From an uncultured Eubacteriales bacterium (lineage in GTDB: Bacteria; Bacillota; Clostridia; Lachnospirales; CAG-274), in contig CAJKOJ010000013.1 of assembly GCA_905201505.1 (NCBI GenBank), positions 1-39,529 of the forward strand: a DNA stretch of 39,529 nt, read 5' to 3'. This document shows positions 16,309 through 24,391 of this stretch, piece by piece. The notes beneath the pieces are model-generated. The model was not told where the DNA came from and made no database searches. It saw only the letters and a program-made list of their open reading frames with translations. Every line of letters begins with the position of its first letter. Position 1 is the stretch's first letter. Position numbers and translations under genes: made by a program.

Positions 16309-16920
16309 ATGAAAAGGCTATTTTTATTATTAAGTATTATTATGCTTACAGGCTGCGTAAAAGCTGAAAATTCTTATCCTACTATACAGGATAAGCTAAT
16401 GGCTATGACAGGCTATTCTACAGATTGTAAAGTTACATACATATCAAACAAGGGTGAAACTGTATATGAAACAAGTCAGGTGGCTGCACAGGACGGAAGA
16501 TACAGAATAGAAACAAAAAAACCTGAGGAATACAAGGATAATATTGTAATGTTTGACGGTAAAATGGTGTGGCAGTATAATCCTAACATGGAAAACAACA
16601 AAATAAGTGTTAATCCTCCGGATAAAGCAGCAAGGAGAGAAATTATCCTTTTTAGCTTTATTGAAAACTATGTAAAGAGTAAAGATGTTGGTATTGAAAG
16701 TGCTAAGCTTGATGAAAGTAAATGTACTGTACTTGAAGCAAAACTTGCTGGAAACAATAAACTGCTTAATACAGAAAAGCTGTGGGTAGACAATGAAAGT
16801 CAAAATCCTGTTAAGCTTGTTATATATGATACTGAAAACAATGAAAGAATTGTTGCAGAATTCAGCAATTTCGTTTATAATAGTCCTGTAGAAGACAAAG
16901 ATTTTATTATTCAGAAATGA
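16309..16920 (+). CDS. GerS-like germination lipoprotein (LolA-like fold)
   Basis: A 203-residue lipoprotein. The signal peptide ends in the lipobox LTGC, with Cys16 lipidated. The mature part is a LolA-type beta-rich domain, seen in GRYRIETKKPEEYKDNIVMF, DGKMVWQYNP and EKLWVDNESQNPVKLVIYD. I recall that in Clostridioides difficile the lipoprotein GerS, needed for spore cortex modification during germination, is encoded just upstream of alr2. The gene order here (lipoprotein then alr) is the same and supports a GerS-type role, but sequence identity has not been measured. The RBS is GAGGGAG. There is a 43-nt gap to alr. Confidence 0.65.
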   Translation: MKRLFLLLSIIMLTGCVKAENSYPTIQDKLMAMTGYSTDCKVTYISNKGETVYETSQVAAQDGRYRIETKKPEEYKDNIVMFDGKMVWQYNPNMENNKISVNPPDKAARREIILFSFIENYVKSKDVGIESAKLDESKCTVLEAKLAGNNKLLNTEKLWVDNESQNPVKLVIYDTENNERIVAEFSNFVYNSPVEDKDFIIQK

Positions 16921-16963
16921 TAAAATAAATAACTATGATGATAAAACAGGGAGCTTGATATTA

Positions 16964-18115
16964 ATGTATGAATACCATAGATTGCTGGCAGAGATAAATT
17001 TGGATGCTATAGCTAATAATATAAAAGAGATAAGAAGTTTGATAAGACCTGAAACTCAATTGCTTGCGGTTGTTAAGGCTGATGCCTACGGACACGGAGC
17101 TGAGGAAGTAAGTAAAGTGTGTTTGTATAACGGAGCTGACCAACTTGCCGTTGCGACTTGTGATGAAGGTGTACAGATAAGACAGTGGAGTATACAGGTG
17201 CCTGTGCTTATTTTGGGCAATACAGTTGAGGGTCAGCTTGAAACTGTTATAAATAATTCGCTTACACAGGCTGTTTTCAGATATGAAACTGCAAAGCGTA
17301 TGTCGGATATTGCATTTAAACTTGGGAAAACAGCCTTAATACATATTAAAATTGATACAGGAATGGGAAGAATAGGTTTTTTACCTACAGATGAAAGTAT
17401 AGAAGAAATTGAAAAAATATTTGCACTGCCTAATTTGAAGGTAACAGGTATTTTTACTCACTTTGCAACTGCTGATGAAAAAGATAAAACTTTTACTAAG
17501 GTTCAATATAAAAAATTCAGGTTTGTTACTGACAGACTTATGGAAAAAGGATATAAAGGTTTTATAAGGCATTGTGCAAACAGCGGTGCTATACTGGATA
17601 TGCCTGAACTTCAGATGGATATGGTAAGGGCGGGAATTATAATATATGGTATGTTTCCGAGCGGTGATGTAACTCACCCTATAAATTTGAAACCTGTAAT
17701 GAGTTTAAAATCACAGATAAGTTATGTAAAGGATCTTGAAAAGAATGTTAGTGTGGGATATGGAAGAACATATTTTACTACACACAAGACAAAAGTCGCT
17801 ACTATTCCTATTGGCTATGCAGACGGCTATTCAAGAGCTTTTTCAAATAAAGCGAGGGTGATTGTAAATGGCTCATATGCCCCTGTTATAGGCAATGTGT
17901 GTATGGATCAGATGATGATTGATGTGTCAGACATTACTGATGTAAAAGAAGGGGACAGTGTTATAATAATGGGGAGCGATGGCAGAAACACTGTATCATG
18001 TGAGGAACTTGCAGCAATGGCAGGAACAATTAATTATGAAATTGTATGCAATGTGGGAAAGAGAGTGCCAAGGGTTTATATAAAAAATGGTGAAATTATA
18101 AATACAAAAAAGTAA
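16964..18115 (+). CDS. alr: Alanine racemase
   Basis: PLP-dependent, interconverts L- and D-alanine for peptidoglycan, 383 residues. The PLP lysine is in AVVKADAYGHGA, the second catalytic base Tyr in VGYGRTYFTTHKT, and the C-terminal beta domain contains IGNVCMDQMMIDVSD. ATG 16964 is chosen because the AGGGAG site lies 10 nt upstream; the TTG at 16955 is too close. It follows the GerS-like gene closely, so it may serve spore germination or formation as well as wall synthesis. mazF follows after 110 nt. Confidence 0.95.
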   Translation: MYEYHRLLAEINLDAIANNIKEIRSLIRPETQLLAVVKADAYGHGAEEVSKVCLYNGADQLAVATCDEGVQIRQWSIQVPVLILGNTVEGQLETVINNSLTQAVFRYETAKRMSDIAFKLGKTALIHIKIDTGMGRIGFLPTDESIEEIEKIFALPNLKVTGIFTHFATADEKDKTFTKVQYKKFRFVTDRLMEKGYKGFIRHCANSGAILDMPELQMDMVRAGIIIYGMFPSGDVTHPINLKPVMSLKSQISYVKDLEKNVSVGYGRTYFTTHKTKVATIPIGYADGYSRAFSNKARVIVNGSYAPVIGNVCMDQMMIDVSDITDVKEGDSVIIMGSDGRNTVSCEELAAMAGTINYEIVCNVGKRVPRVYIKNGEIINTKK

Positions 18116-18225
18116 ACTAAGGTATAAAAAAAATTTAAGTGACAATAATATCACATAAGAAAAAGATTTCACAAGGCAGTAATAATCTGCTGTAAACTGA
18201 AATTAAAAAAATAAGGTGTGATATT

Positions 18226-18570
18226 ATGATTGTAAAAAGAGGAGATATTTTTTATGCTGACCTTAGTCCTGTGATCGGGTCAGAGCAGGGGGGAATAAGA
18301 CCTGTGCTTATTATTCAAAATGATGTGGGGAACCGTTATTCTCCTACAGTAATTTGTGCTGCTATTACATCACAAATCAATAAGGCTAAGCTGCCTACTC
18401 ATATTGAGGTGTCAAGCAGTCATTATTCGCTGACAAAGGATTCGGTTATTTTGCTTGAACAGCTGAGGACTATAGATAAAAGAAGGCTAAGGGAGAAAAT
18501 AGGCTTTCTTGACTGTAATATGATGAATAAGGTAGATAAAGGGTTGCTTATAAGTCTTGGTCTGCAATAA
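18226..18570 (+). CDS. mazF: MazF/EndoA-type mRNA interferase toxin
   Basis: Sequence-specific endoribonuclease of the PemK/MazF family, 114 residues. It begins RRGDIFYADLSP-like (VKRGDIFYADLSPVIG) and carries GSEQGGIRPVLIIQND with the conserved Arg, then the family's TSQ and LLEQLRTID segments. In Bacillus and many Clostridia the order is alr-mazE-mazF. Here no antitoxin lies between: reading 18116-18225 in the forward frames shows only short runs broken by stops, so the partner must be elsewhere or absent. The RBS is AAGGTG. It ends at the terminator 18585-18612. Confidence 0.92.
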   Translation: MIVKRGDIFYADLSPVIGSEQGGIRPVLIIQNDVGNRYSPTVICAAITSQINKAKLPTHIEVSSSHYSLTKDSVILLEQLRTIDKRRLREKIGFLDCNMMNKVDKGLLISLGLQ

Positions 18571-18584
18571 TGTTATTAATACAT

Positions 18585-18612
18585 AAGGGACTGCATTTGT
18601 GCAGTCCCTTTT
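18585..18612. terminator. Bidirectional terminator
   Basis: Perfect 11-bp stem, AAGGGACTGCA (18585-18595) with TGCAGTCCCTT (18600-18610), loop TTTG, then T residues. It serves both mazF and the converging NUDIX gene. Confidence 0.85.
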
Positions 18613-18617
18613 GGCAT

Positions 18618-19151
18618 TTATTTTTTTTCAATGTAATCTTTATAGGCAAAAATTGCAGCTATTGTTTTGCTGTCGCAAATTTCTCCTTTGTATATGAGTT
18701 CAATTGATTCTTTAAGCGTATAGCGTTCAATTGTTATAAATTCGTCTTCATCCATATTAAATTCACCTTTTTCAAGGTTTTCTGCAAGGTAAATATATAT
18801 TTGTTCACTGCAAAATCCTATGGCTGAAAACATTTTAAATAAAAATGTCATTTTACCTGCTTTGTAGGAAGTTTCCTCCTGTATTTCTCTTATTGCACAG
18901 TTATAAGGATCCTCACCTTTTTCAATAGTGCCTGCGGGAATTTCAAGAACTTCTTTTCCTGCTGAATGTCTATACTGTCTTACAAAGATAATTTTGCCTT
19001 CATTATCAATAGGAATCATAGCAGCAGCACCGCCGTGACGTATGGTTTCTCTTACTGTTTCTCTTCCGTCAGGCAATGTTATTACATCCTTTTCAAGGTT
19101 AAAGATTTTACCTTTGTATACAATTTCACTTTTTTTAACTTCGTAGCTCAT
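18618..19151 (-). CDS. nudF: ADP-ribose pyrophosphatase (NUDIX hydrolase)
   Basis: Hydrolyses ADP-ribose and similar NDP-sugars, 177 residues, typical of the NudF/ADPRase group. The Nudix box is intact: GTIEKGEDPYNCAIREIQEE, carrying the REIQEE metal-binding glutamates; the last motif position is Ser instead of the common Gly. VRQYRHSAGKEVLEIPAG just before it is characteristic of ADP-ribose pyrophosphatases. ATG 19151 is chosen with GGAGG 8 nt upstream. The longer frame from 19166 starts on the RBS itself. Single-gene unit, converging with mazF. Confidence 0.88.
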   Translation of the reverse strand: MSYEVKKSEIVYKGKIFNLEKDVITLPDGRETVRETIRHGGAAAMIPIDNEGKIIFVRQYRHSAGKEVLEIPAGTIEKGEDPYNCAIREIQEETSYKAGKMTFLFKMFSAIGFCSEQIYIYLAENLEKGEFNMDEDEFITIERYTLKESIELIYKGEICDSKTIAAIFAYKDYIEKK

Positions 19152-19254
19152 ATATAATACCTCCATAAATTTATGCCTATAGTATACAACTAAAAAAATG
19201 CTTTGACAAGAATATAAATTAATAAAAATTTTTCTTTTATATTGTGTTTATATG

Positions 19255-19263
19255 TGGTATAAT
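19255..19263 (+). promoter_or_regulatory. Extended -10 promoter
   Basis: TGGTATAAT (19255-19263) is a perfect extended -10; the -35 region is weak. It lies about 50 nt upstream of the small membrane protein gene. Confidence 0.55.
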
Positions 19264-19311
19264 AAACTAACAATAAACAGGAAGTTTTAATAATATAAGG
19301 AGGTAAATTAT

Positions 19312-19494
19312 ATGAGATATGCCAGACCAAGAAAGCATTACCGTGCAGCAGAGCAGGAAGTTAAGGCACATACACTTAAGGGCACTTTTATACCTGAAGA
19401 GGATAAGCCTAAAATGACAATTTGTGCTTTAGGTGCAGCGTTTTTAATTTTCCTTTTGGGCTTGCTTACAGGAGCACTTGCAAACAGAGATTAA
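19312..19494 (+). CDS. Small membrane protein, unknown function
   Basis: A 60-residue protein with a basic N-terminal half (MRYARPRKHYRAAEQEV) and one hydrophobic helix near the C-terminus (ICALGAAFLIFLLGLLTGAL). It has a strong RBS (AAGGAGG 7 nt upstream), its own extended -10 promoter and a terminator after it, so it is probably a real, well-expressed gene despite its size. No family is recognised. The helix is followed only by ANRD, suggesting a tail-anchored topology. Confidence 0.7.
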   Translation: MRYARPRKHYRAAEQEVKAHTLKGTFIPEEDKPKMTICALGAAFLIFLLGLLTGALANRD

Positions 19495-19529
19495 ATTTGT
19501 TATTATTGAGATAGTTTTATTATGAGTAT

Positions 19530-19564
19530 AAAATAGGCGGTTGCACTTACCGTCTATTTTATTG
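19530..19564 (+). terminator. Intrinsic terminator
   Basis: AAAATAGGCGGT (19530-19541) pairs with ACCGTCTATTTT (19549-19560), with one G-U pair and a 7-nt loop. It separates the small membrane protein gene from ychF. Confidence 0.7.
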
Positions 19565-19594
19565 CAGAGATAAATACAAAGGAGAAATTTAACT

Positions 19595-20692
19595 ATGAAA
19601 TTAGGTATTGTTGGTTTACCAAATGTAGGTAAAAGTACGTTATTTAACTCACTTGCAGGAGGCGGTGCGGAATCTGCCAATTACCCATTCTGTACTATTG
19701 ACCCGAATGTAGGTATTGTGCCTGTGCCTGACAAAAGACTTGATGTTCTTGCAGATATGTACAAAACTCAGAAAGTTACACCTGCTGTAATTGAGTTTGT
19801 GGATATTGCCGGGCTTGTAAAGGGTGCAAGTCAGGGAGAGGGCTTGGGAAATAAGTTCCTTTCTCACATTAGAGAGGTTGATGCAATTGTACATGTTGTA
19901 AGATGTTTTGAGGACAGCAATATTGTGCATGTTGATGCTAAGGTTGACCCTGTAAGAGATATTGAAACAATAAATTTGGAGTTAATTCTTGCTGATCTTG
20001 AAGTTGTTGACAAAAGAATTGCAAAGACACAGAAGCAGGCAATGAATGATAAGTCACTTGCTAAGGAACTTGTTGTGTTAAAGGAGATAAAGTCTGTTCT
20101 GGAAGAGGGAAGAAGTGCAAGAAGCATAGAGTTTGATAATGAAGATGACGCTGTTTTTGCTGACAGTTTGACGTTGCTTAGCAGAAAACCTGTATTATAT
20201 GCTGCAAATGTTGCTGAGGAAGATTTGGCTGACGACGGGGAAAATAATTCCCATGTGCAAGCTGTAAGAGATCTAGCAAAGGGTGAAGGCTCAGGTGTAT
20301 TTGTTGTATGTGCAAAGATTGAAGAAGAAATTGCGGAGCTTGAAGCTGATGAAAAAATTGAGTTTTTAGCAGACTTGGGTTGTGAGACAAGCGGTCTTGA
20401 CAGACTGATTAAAGCAAGTTATTCTCTTCTTGGTCTTATAAGTTATTTGACTGCCGGTGAGCAGGAGGTAAGAGCATGGACTATAACTGATGGTACAAAG
20501 GCACCTCAGGCGGCAGGCAAAATTCACTCTGATTTTGAGAGAGGTTTTATCAGGGCTGAGGTAGTAACTTATGATGACCTTGTGAAACTGGGGTCAATTG
20601 CTGCAGCTAAAGAAGCCGGAGTTTACAGAAGTGAAGGCAAGGATTATGTTGTAAAAGACGGAGATGTAATCTTGTTTAGATTTAATGTATAA
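19595..20692 (+). CDS. ychF: YchF/OLA1-family P-loop NTPase
   Basis: Obg-related ribosome-associated ATPase, 365 residues, the usual length. The G1 motif GLPNVGKSTLF is at the N-terminus (~7-17), followed by DIAGLVKGASQGEGLGNKFL (G3 region). A coiled-coil helical insert spans ~125-200, and a C-terminal TGS domain contains VRAWTITDGTKAPQAAGKIH and the final EGKDYVVKDGDVILFRFNV. It binds ribosomes and takes part in stress and redox responses. AAAGGAGA is the RBS. It appears to be a single transcription unit in a compact housekeeping stretch. Confidence 0.96.
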   Translation: MKLGIVGLPNVGKSTLFNSLAGGGAESANYPFCTIDPNVGIVPVPDKRLDVLADMYKTQKVTPAVIEFVDIAGLVKGASQGEGLGNKFLSHIREVDAIVHVVRCFEDSNIVHVDAKVDPVRDIETINLELILADLEVVDKRIAKTQKQAMNDKSLAKELVVLKEIKSVLEEGRSARSIEFDNEDDAVFADSLTLLSRKPVLYAANVAEEDLADDGENNSHVQAVRDLAKGEGSGVFVVCAKIEEEIAELEADEKIEFLADLGCETSGLDRLIKASYSLLGLISYLTAGEQEVRAWTITDGTKAPQAAGKIHSDFERGFIRAEVVTYDDLVKLGSIAAAKEAGVYRSEGKDYVVKDGDVILFRFNV

Positions 20693-20728
20693 ATATTACA
20701 ATAAAGTTAATTTTTTCGACAAAATATG

Positions 20729-20757
20729 TTGACTTTGTAAAATATGTAAAGTAAAAT
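20729..20757 (+). promoter_or_regulatory. Sigma-A promoter of the pectinesterase gene
   Basis: TTGACT (20729-20734), 17-bp spacer, TAAAAT (20752-20757), giving a start near 20764 and a short leader with AAGGAG before ATG 20790. Confidence 0.6.
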
Positions 20758-20789
20758 TGAACTAAGACTAATATTAAGGAGATGATTAA

Positions 20790-23700
20790 ATGAAGCTTAA
20801 GAAAACTATCGGAGCTTTATTATCTGCTGTAATGATTTTGAGCAGTTTTGGTTCAGTTTACGGCGGAGAAACTAAAACAACTGTTGAAAGCAGTGCGGTT
20901 GAAATGAAAGAAGCCGTTGCAGGTAAAACATATACCTATGATTTTATGTCTGCAGGAAGCATTGACGGCTGTAAAGCTCTCGCCAATGATGGTGTGTTTA
21001 CATTTACTACAGAAAAGTATAATGGTACTACACATGGTCTTCAGTTTGGATCAAGCACTTCAATGACAATTAATGTTGCGGGAAATGCAACAGTTAAGGT
21101 TGGAGGCTGTCAGTATTCTAACGGAACTGTAACTGTAACTGATGCAGCCGGAAATATTGTTGCTGATGCACTTCAGACAAAAACAGCGGCTTGTTATCAC
21201 AATGATAATACAAGTGTGTGGACAGTTGACTACAAGGGTGAGGCAACTGACTTAACATTTACATTTACAGGAACTACATATATTCCTTATTTAAAAGTTG
21301 AAAACAGTAAACCTGCTGACGGAACTGGTTCAAGCTTTTTATTCTGGTTTGACGATTTCTTGAGTTCGTCATCTGCTGCAAGTATTGCCGCCGGTGATAT
21401 AGCTGTACCGGGAGGTTTAATTAAGGTTGTAAGTAATTTGTCATTATATGCTGGATATACTGTTGAATATGACGGCAAGGCACATAATGTTTACCGCAAC
21501 AGTACTAAGGGTAACGGAAACAGCAATAATGGTATATCAACTGTAGGAAATGCTATTGCATTTACACCTTCTATTGACGGTGTGTTTACAATTTACTATT
21601 ATGTTCCATCAGGAAAAAGTGTAAATATTTATGATAATACCATAAATGATGACGGAACTTTTACTTATGCAGGTTCTCCTGTTAAGGCTGAGGTTTCACC
21701 TTACACATTTGAAGTGAAAAACGGTCATATATACTATTTTGATACAACGTCTACAGGCAATCTTGCTTTTGCCGGTGTAAAGTTCCTTATTGATGAACCT
21801 GTGAATGTTCCCGTATCTGTTTCAGGTGCGAACCTTGGCACATCAGCTGTTATTTTAAGTGATGCTGATACAGGTGTGAAGACAGCAGAAATAAAGGCAG
21901 ATACATCAAGCATAACACTTTACAAAGGTCACACATACAATATAAGTACAAATGATGGCGGACTTGAAGCTAAGTTTGCAGGAGGAAGTTCTTCAGTTAC
22001 ATTTACAGGTGAAGAAACTTCAATTGATGTAGTGCTTAATGAACTGCCTGATGTAACGCTTACAGGAAATATAACAGGTATGGACGCACCAAATGTCAAA
22101 AGTCTTACATTTACTAAAATGAGCGATTCTTCTGTAAGCTATACATATACTGCTGAAGAATGTATAACAGGTGATACTTATTCTGTGCAGATTAAACCGG
22201 GTGATTATTATACATCTGCTGTTACAGCAAATAACTACAAGACTTCAGACAGAGTGGCAGTTGCAAAGAGCGGCACAACAGTAAATGAAATATACTTTGA
22301 AGATCAGAGTGAAGTAAATTACGTACTTGATGAAGAAATATCAAATGCAAATACTTCTCTTACATTTGCAGGATTTAAATATCACAGTTCTACTTATGGT
22401 GTAAGCGGCGGTACAGGTGCATCAATTAAAGTACCTGTTAAAGCAAATCAGCTTGTTACCGTAAAAGGCGGGTATGACGGAAGATTTACTGTTGTGGGAA
22501 ATGGCTTATCAAGTGCAGCAGCTGATAGTGGAAATGCACTTGAAGCGGTTTATTATACAGCTTCAGATGATACAGAAGTTACTGTAGAGGTTGCTGAGAC
22601 AGGCAATATTGCAGCAGGTTCCGGCAGTGCTTATATAAAAAGCATCAATGTTGTAAATATTGATGAAAAGGTGCCTTTTACACCTGTAATTAATGTTCCG
22701 GGTGATTATGGTACAATGAAAGAGGCTGTTTCAGCTATTAAAAAAATGACTGACAGACCTGAAGGAATTGACGGTCAGGTAACAATTAACCTTACAAGCG
22801 ATATAACTGAGCAGGTACTTATTGATGTTGATTATGTAAAACTTGCAGGCAACGGACATCAGATTAGCTGGTATTATGCCTATGGTGCTAAGTATTACAG
22901 CGTTGATTCATCAGGATATTACAATGAAGCTCTTGCAAGGGATAAATATGAAAAGACATACTGCAATGCTTCTTTTTGGGGCGGAGTTGTTATTGTAACA
23001 GGAAATAACTTTATTGCAGAGGATACAACTATACTTAACACATTTAATTATTATGTAACAGAGGCAGAAATTGCAGATGGTGTTGAAAGAGACCCGGGAA
23101 CATCTGCAAATGCTAACTGGTCTGAAAGAAAGACCGGAACTAACGTACATAAATCTCAGTACAGAGAAAGAGCAAATGCCCTTGCATTAAAGGGTGATAA
23201 TCTTGAGTTTTATAACTGCAAAATATTATCATCTCAGGATACTTTAGGCTGGAATGGTGCCGGTACAAATCACTCTTACTTTAAAGATTGTACAATAGGC
23301 GGCAATACAGACTTTATCTGCGGTGCCGGTACAATGATTTTTGAAAATTGTACACTTGAGTGGTTTATGGACGGACAGACTTCTCAGCTTGGATATCTTA
23401 CAGCAGGTAAGACTGAACCTTACATATTTATAAATTGTAATATTGTTAAGGGCGAAGATACACAAGGCTCAACTGCTGCATCAGGATATTACGGAAGATG
23501 CTGGGGCGGTGCAGATACTAAAACATATTTTATAAACTGTGAAACAAACGGCACAATTATAAATGACGGCTGGTATAGTATGAATGGTGTAAACCCTTCA
23601 AATGCACAGTATTACGAATATGGTAATACAGCTAACGGAAATGCTTTTAAGTCTTCTATAGGTAAAGACTTTACTGCAGAACAAGTAAGTGAAATTAAAA

Positions 23701-23882
23701 AGACAATTGTTTCAAATTATCTTGCAGGCTGGAATCCTGTTCACTATGTAAATGAGTTTGCATTGAATGCGGGAAGTATATTGAGATATATAAGCGGAAT
23801 AGATAATGGCGATGGTTCAGGTATGGATATAAACAATGATGGAAATGTAGACTTACTTGATGCTATAGATGTGCTTAAATAA
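20790..23882 (+). CDS. Secreted modular pectinesterase with a single dockerin-like repeat
   Basis: Extracellular pectin methylesterase (CE8) of 1030 residues. Order: a signal peptide (MKLKKTIGALLSAVMILSSF, cut near residue 25), then ~600 residues of beta-rich modules that may bind carbohydrate. Two of these, ~45-170 and ~510-625, resemble each other. The right-handed beta-helix catalytic domain runs from ~631 to 980. Catalytic signatures are QDTLGW (near 816), GGNTDFICGAGTMIFENC (near 841) and YGRCWGG (near 900), where the usual Pro of GRPW is Cys. The C-terminus MDINNDGNVDLLDAIDVLK is one dockerin/EF-hand repeat; true dockerins have two. It demethylates plant pectin. Single gene between a promoter and a terminator. 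Confidence 0.88.
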   Translation: MKLKKTIGALLSAVMILSSFGSVYGGETKTTVESSAVEMKEAVAGKTYTYDFMSAGSIDGCKALANDGVFTFTTEKYNGTTHGLQFGSSTSMTINVAGNATVKVGGCQYSNGTVTVTDAAGNIVADALQTKTAACYHNDNTSVWTVDYKGEATDLTFTFTGTTYIPYLKVENSKPADGTGSSFLFWFDDFLSSSSAASIAAGDIAVPGGLIKVVSNLSLYAGYTVEYDGKAHNVYRNSTKGNGNSNNGISTVGNAIAFTPSIDGVFTIYYYVPSGKSVNIYDNTINDDGTFTYAGSPVKAEVSPYTFEVKNGHIYYFDTTSTGNLAFAGVKFLIDEPVNVPVSVSGANLGTSAVILSDADTGVKTAEIKADTSSITLYKGHTYNISTNDGGLEAKFAGGSSSVTFTGEETSIDVVLNELPDVTLTGNITGMDAPNVKSLTFTKMSDSSVSYTYTAEECITGDTYSVQIKPGDYYTSAVTANNYKTSDRVAVAKSGTTVNEIYFEDQSEVNYVLDEEISNANTSLTFAGFKYHSSTYGVSGGTGASIKVPVKANQLVTVKGGYDGRFTVVGNGLSSAAADSGNALEAVYYTASDDTEVTVEVAETGNIAAGSGSAYIKSINVVNIDEKVPFTPVINVPGDYGTMKEAVSAIKKMTDRPEGIDGQVTINLTSDITEQVLIDVDYVKLAGNGHQISWYYAYGAKYYSVDSSGYYNEALARDKYEKTYCNASFWGGVVIVTGNNFIAEDTTILNTFNYYVTEAEIADGVERDPGTSANANWSERKTGTNVHKSQYRERANALALKGDNLEFYNCKILSSQDTLGWNGAGTNHSYFKDCTIGGNTDFICGAGTMIFENCTLEWFMDGQTSQLGYLTAGKTEPYIFINCNIVKGEDTQGSTAASGYYGRCWGGADTKTYFINCETNGTIINDGWYSMNGVNPSNAQYYEYGNTANGNAFKSSIGKDFTAEQVSEIKKTIVSNYLAGWNPVHYVNEFALNAGSILRYISGIDNGDGSGMDINNDGNVDLLDAIDVLK

Positions 23883-23899
23883 ATAATTGAAAAATTAGA

Positions 23900-23937
23900 A
23901 CCTGCTGCAAAATTAGTTTTGCGGCAGGTCTTTTTTT
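23900..23937 (+). terminator. Intrinsic terminator of the pectinesterase gene
   Basis: ACCTGCTGCAAAA (23900-23912) pairs with TTTTGCGGCAGGT (23917-23929), with one G-U pair and a 4-nt loop, followed by CTTTTTTTG. Confidence 0.85.
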
Positions 23938-24005
23938 GTGAAAAGTATGTCTTTAGGTGTCATAAAATTAATTTAATAAATAAATTAAAAAAGTAAAATT
24001 TCCCC

Positions 24006-24034
24006 TTTACAAAAACTTTATACTGTGATATAAT
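24006..24034 (+). promoter_or_regulatory. Promoter of the trp operon
   Basis: TTTACA (24006-24011), 17-bp spacer, TATAAT (24029-24034) with an extended -10 TGA just before it. The start is near 24041, at the beginning of the T-box leader. Confidence 0.75.
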
Positions 24035-24040
24035 AATTTA

Positions 24041-24291
24041 AATTTCAAATAAATGTCGATGATTAAGAAGAGTAGTCTTAAATCAAGGTTACAGAGAGCT
24101 GACGGTAGGTGCAAGTCAGTGCCAAGGTTTTTGATGAATGGACTTATGAGACTTGTGGCGAACGGTTTAAAACCTATTAGCTTACAACGGGTTCTCCCGT
24201 TACAGAGACAGGATATGTTAGTATCTGGGATTGGTGGCTTAACTAGGCGTATTTTTGACCTTGTCCAATTCGGGCAAGGTCTTTTTTGTGC
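24041..24291 (+). ncRNA. Tryptophan T-box leader of the trp operon
   Basis: T-box riboswitch that reads uncharged tRNA-Trp. Stem I carries the AGAGAG motif (24093-24098) and GGTAGGTG. Its 3' side presents GAATGGAC, giving the specifier codon TGG (Trp) at 24139-24141. The T-box region GATTGGTGGC-TT exposes TGGC (24235-24238), which pairs with the GCCA end expected of tRNA-Trp (discriminator G). A terminator follows at 24257-24287. Uncharged tRNA-Trp should stabilise the antiterminator and switch on trpEGCFBA. The specifier, the discriminator match and the downstream genes all agree. Confidence 0.92.
24257..24287 (+). terminator. T-box terminator
   Basis: GACCTTGTCC (24257-24266) pairs with GGGCAAGGTC (24272-24281), with one G-U pair and loop AATTC, followed by six T residues. 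Confidence 0.88.
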
Positions 24292-24391
24292 ACAAAAAGC
24301 TTTATTCGTTTGGTAAGTTCTTATTTAAAGCAAATATCTCAATAATTCTCCATCGGCAGCTTGAAATTAATATTATATTGGAGGATTGACT

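Noticed and set aside
18116..18225. A hidden mazE antitoxin between alr and mazF
   Set aside because: The plus-strand frames are interrupted by stop codons within short distances, and no RBS plus start is seen.
24053..24316. An 87-residue open frame at the start of the trp region
   Set aside because: It lies wholly over the T-box leader and its terminator. RNA motifs explain the sequence and no ribosome binding site supports it.
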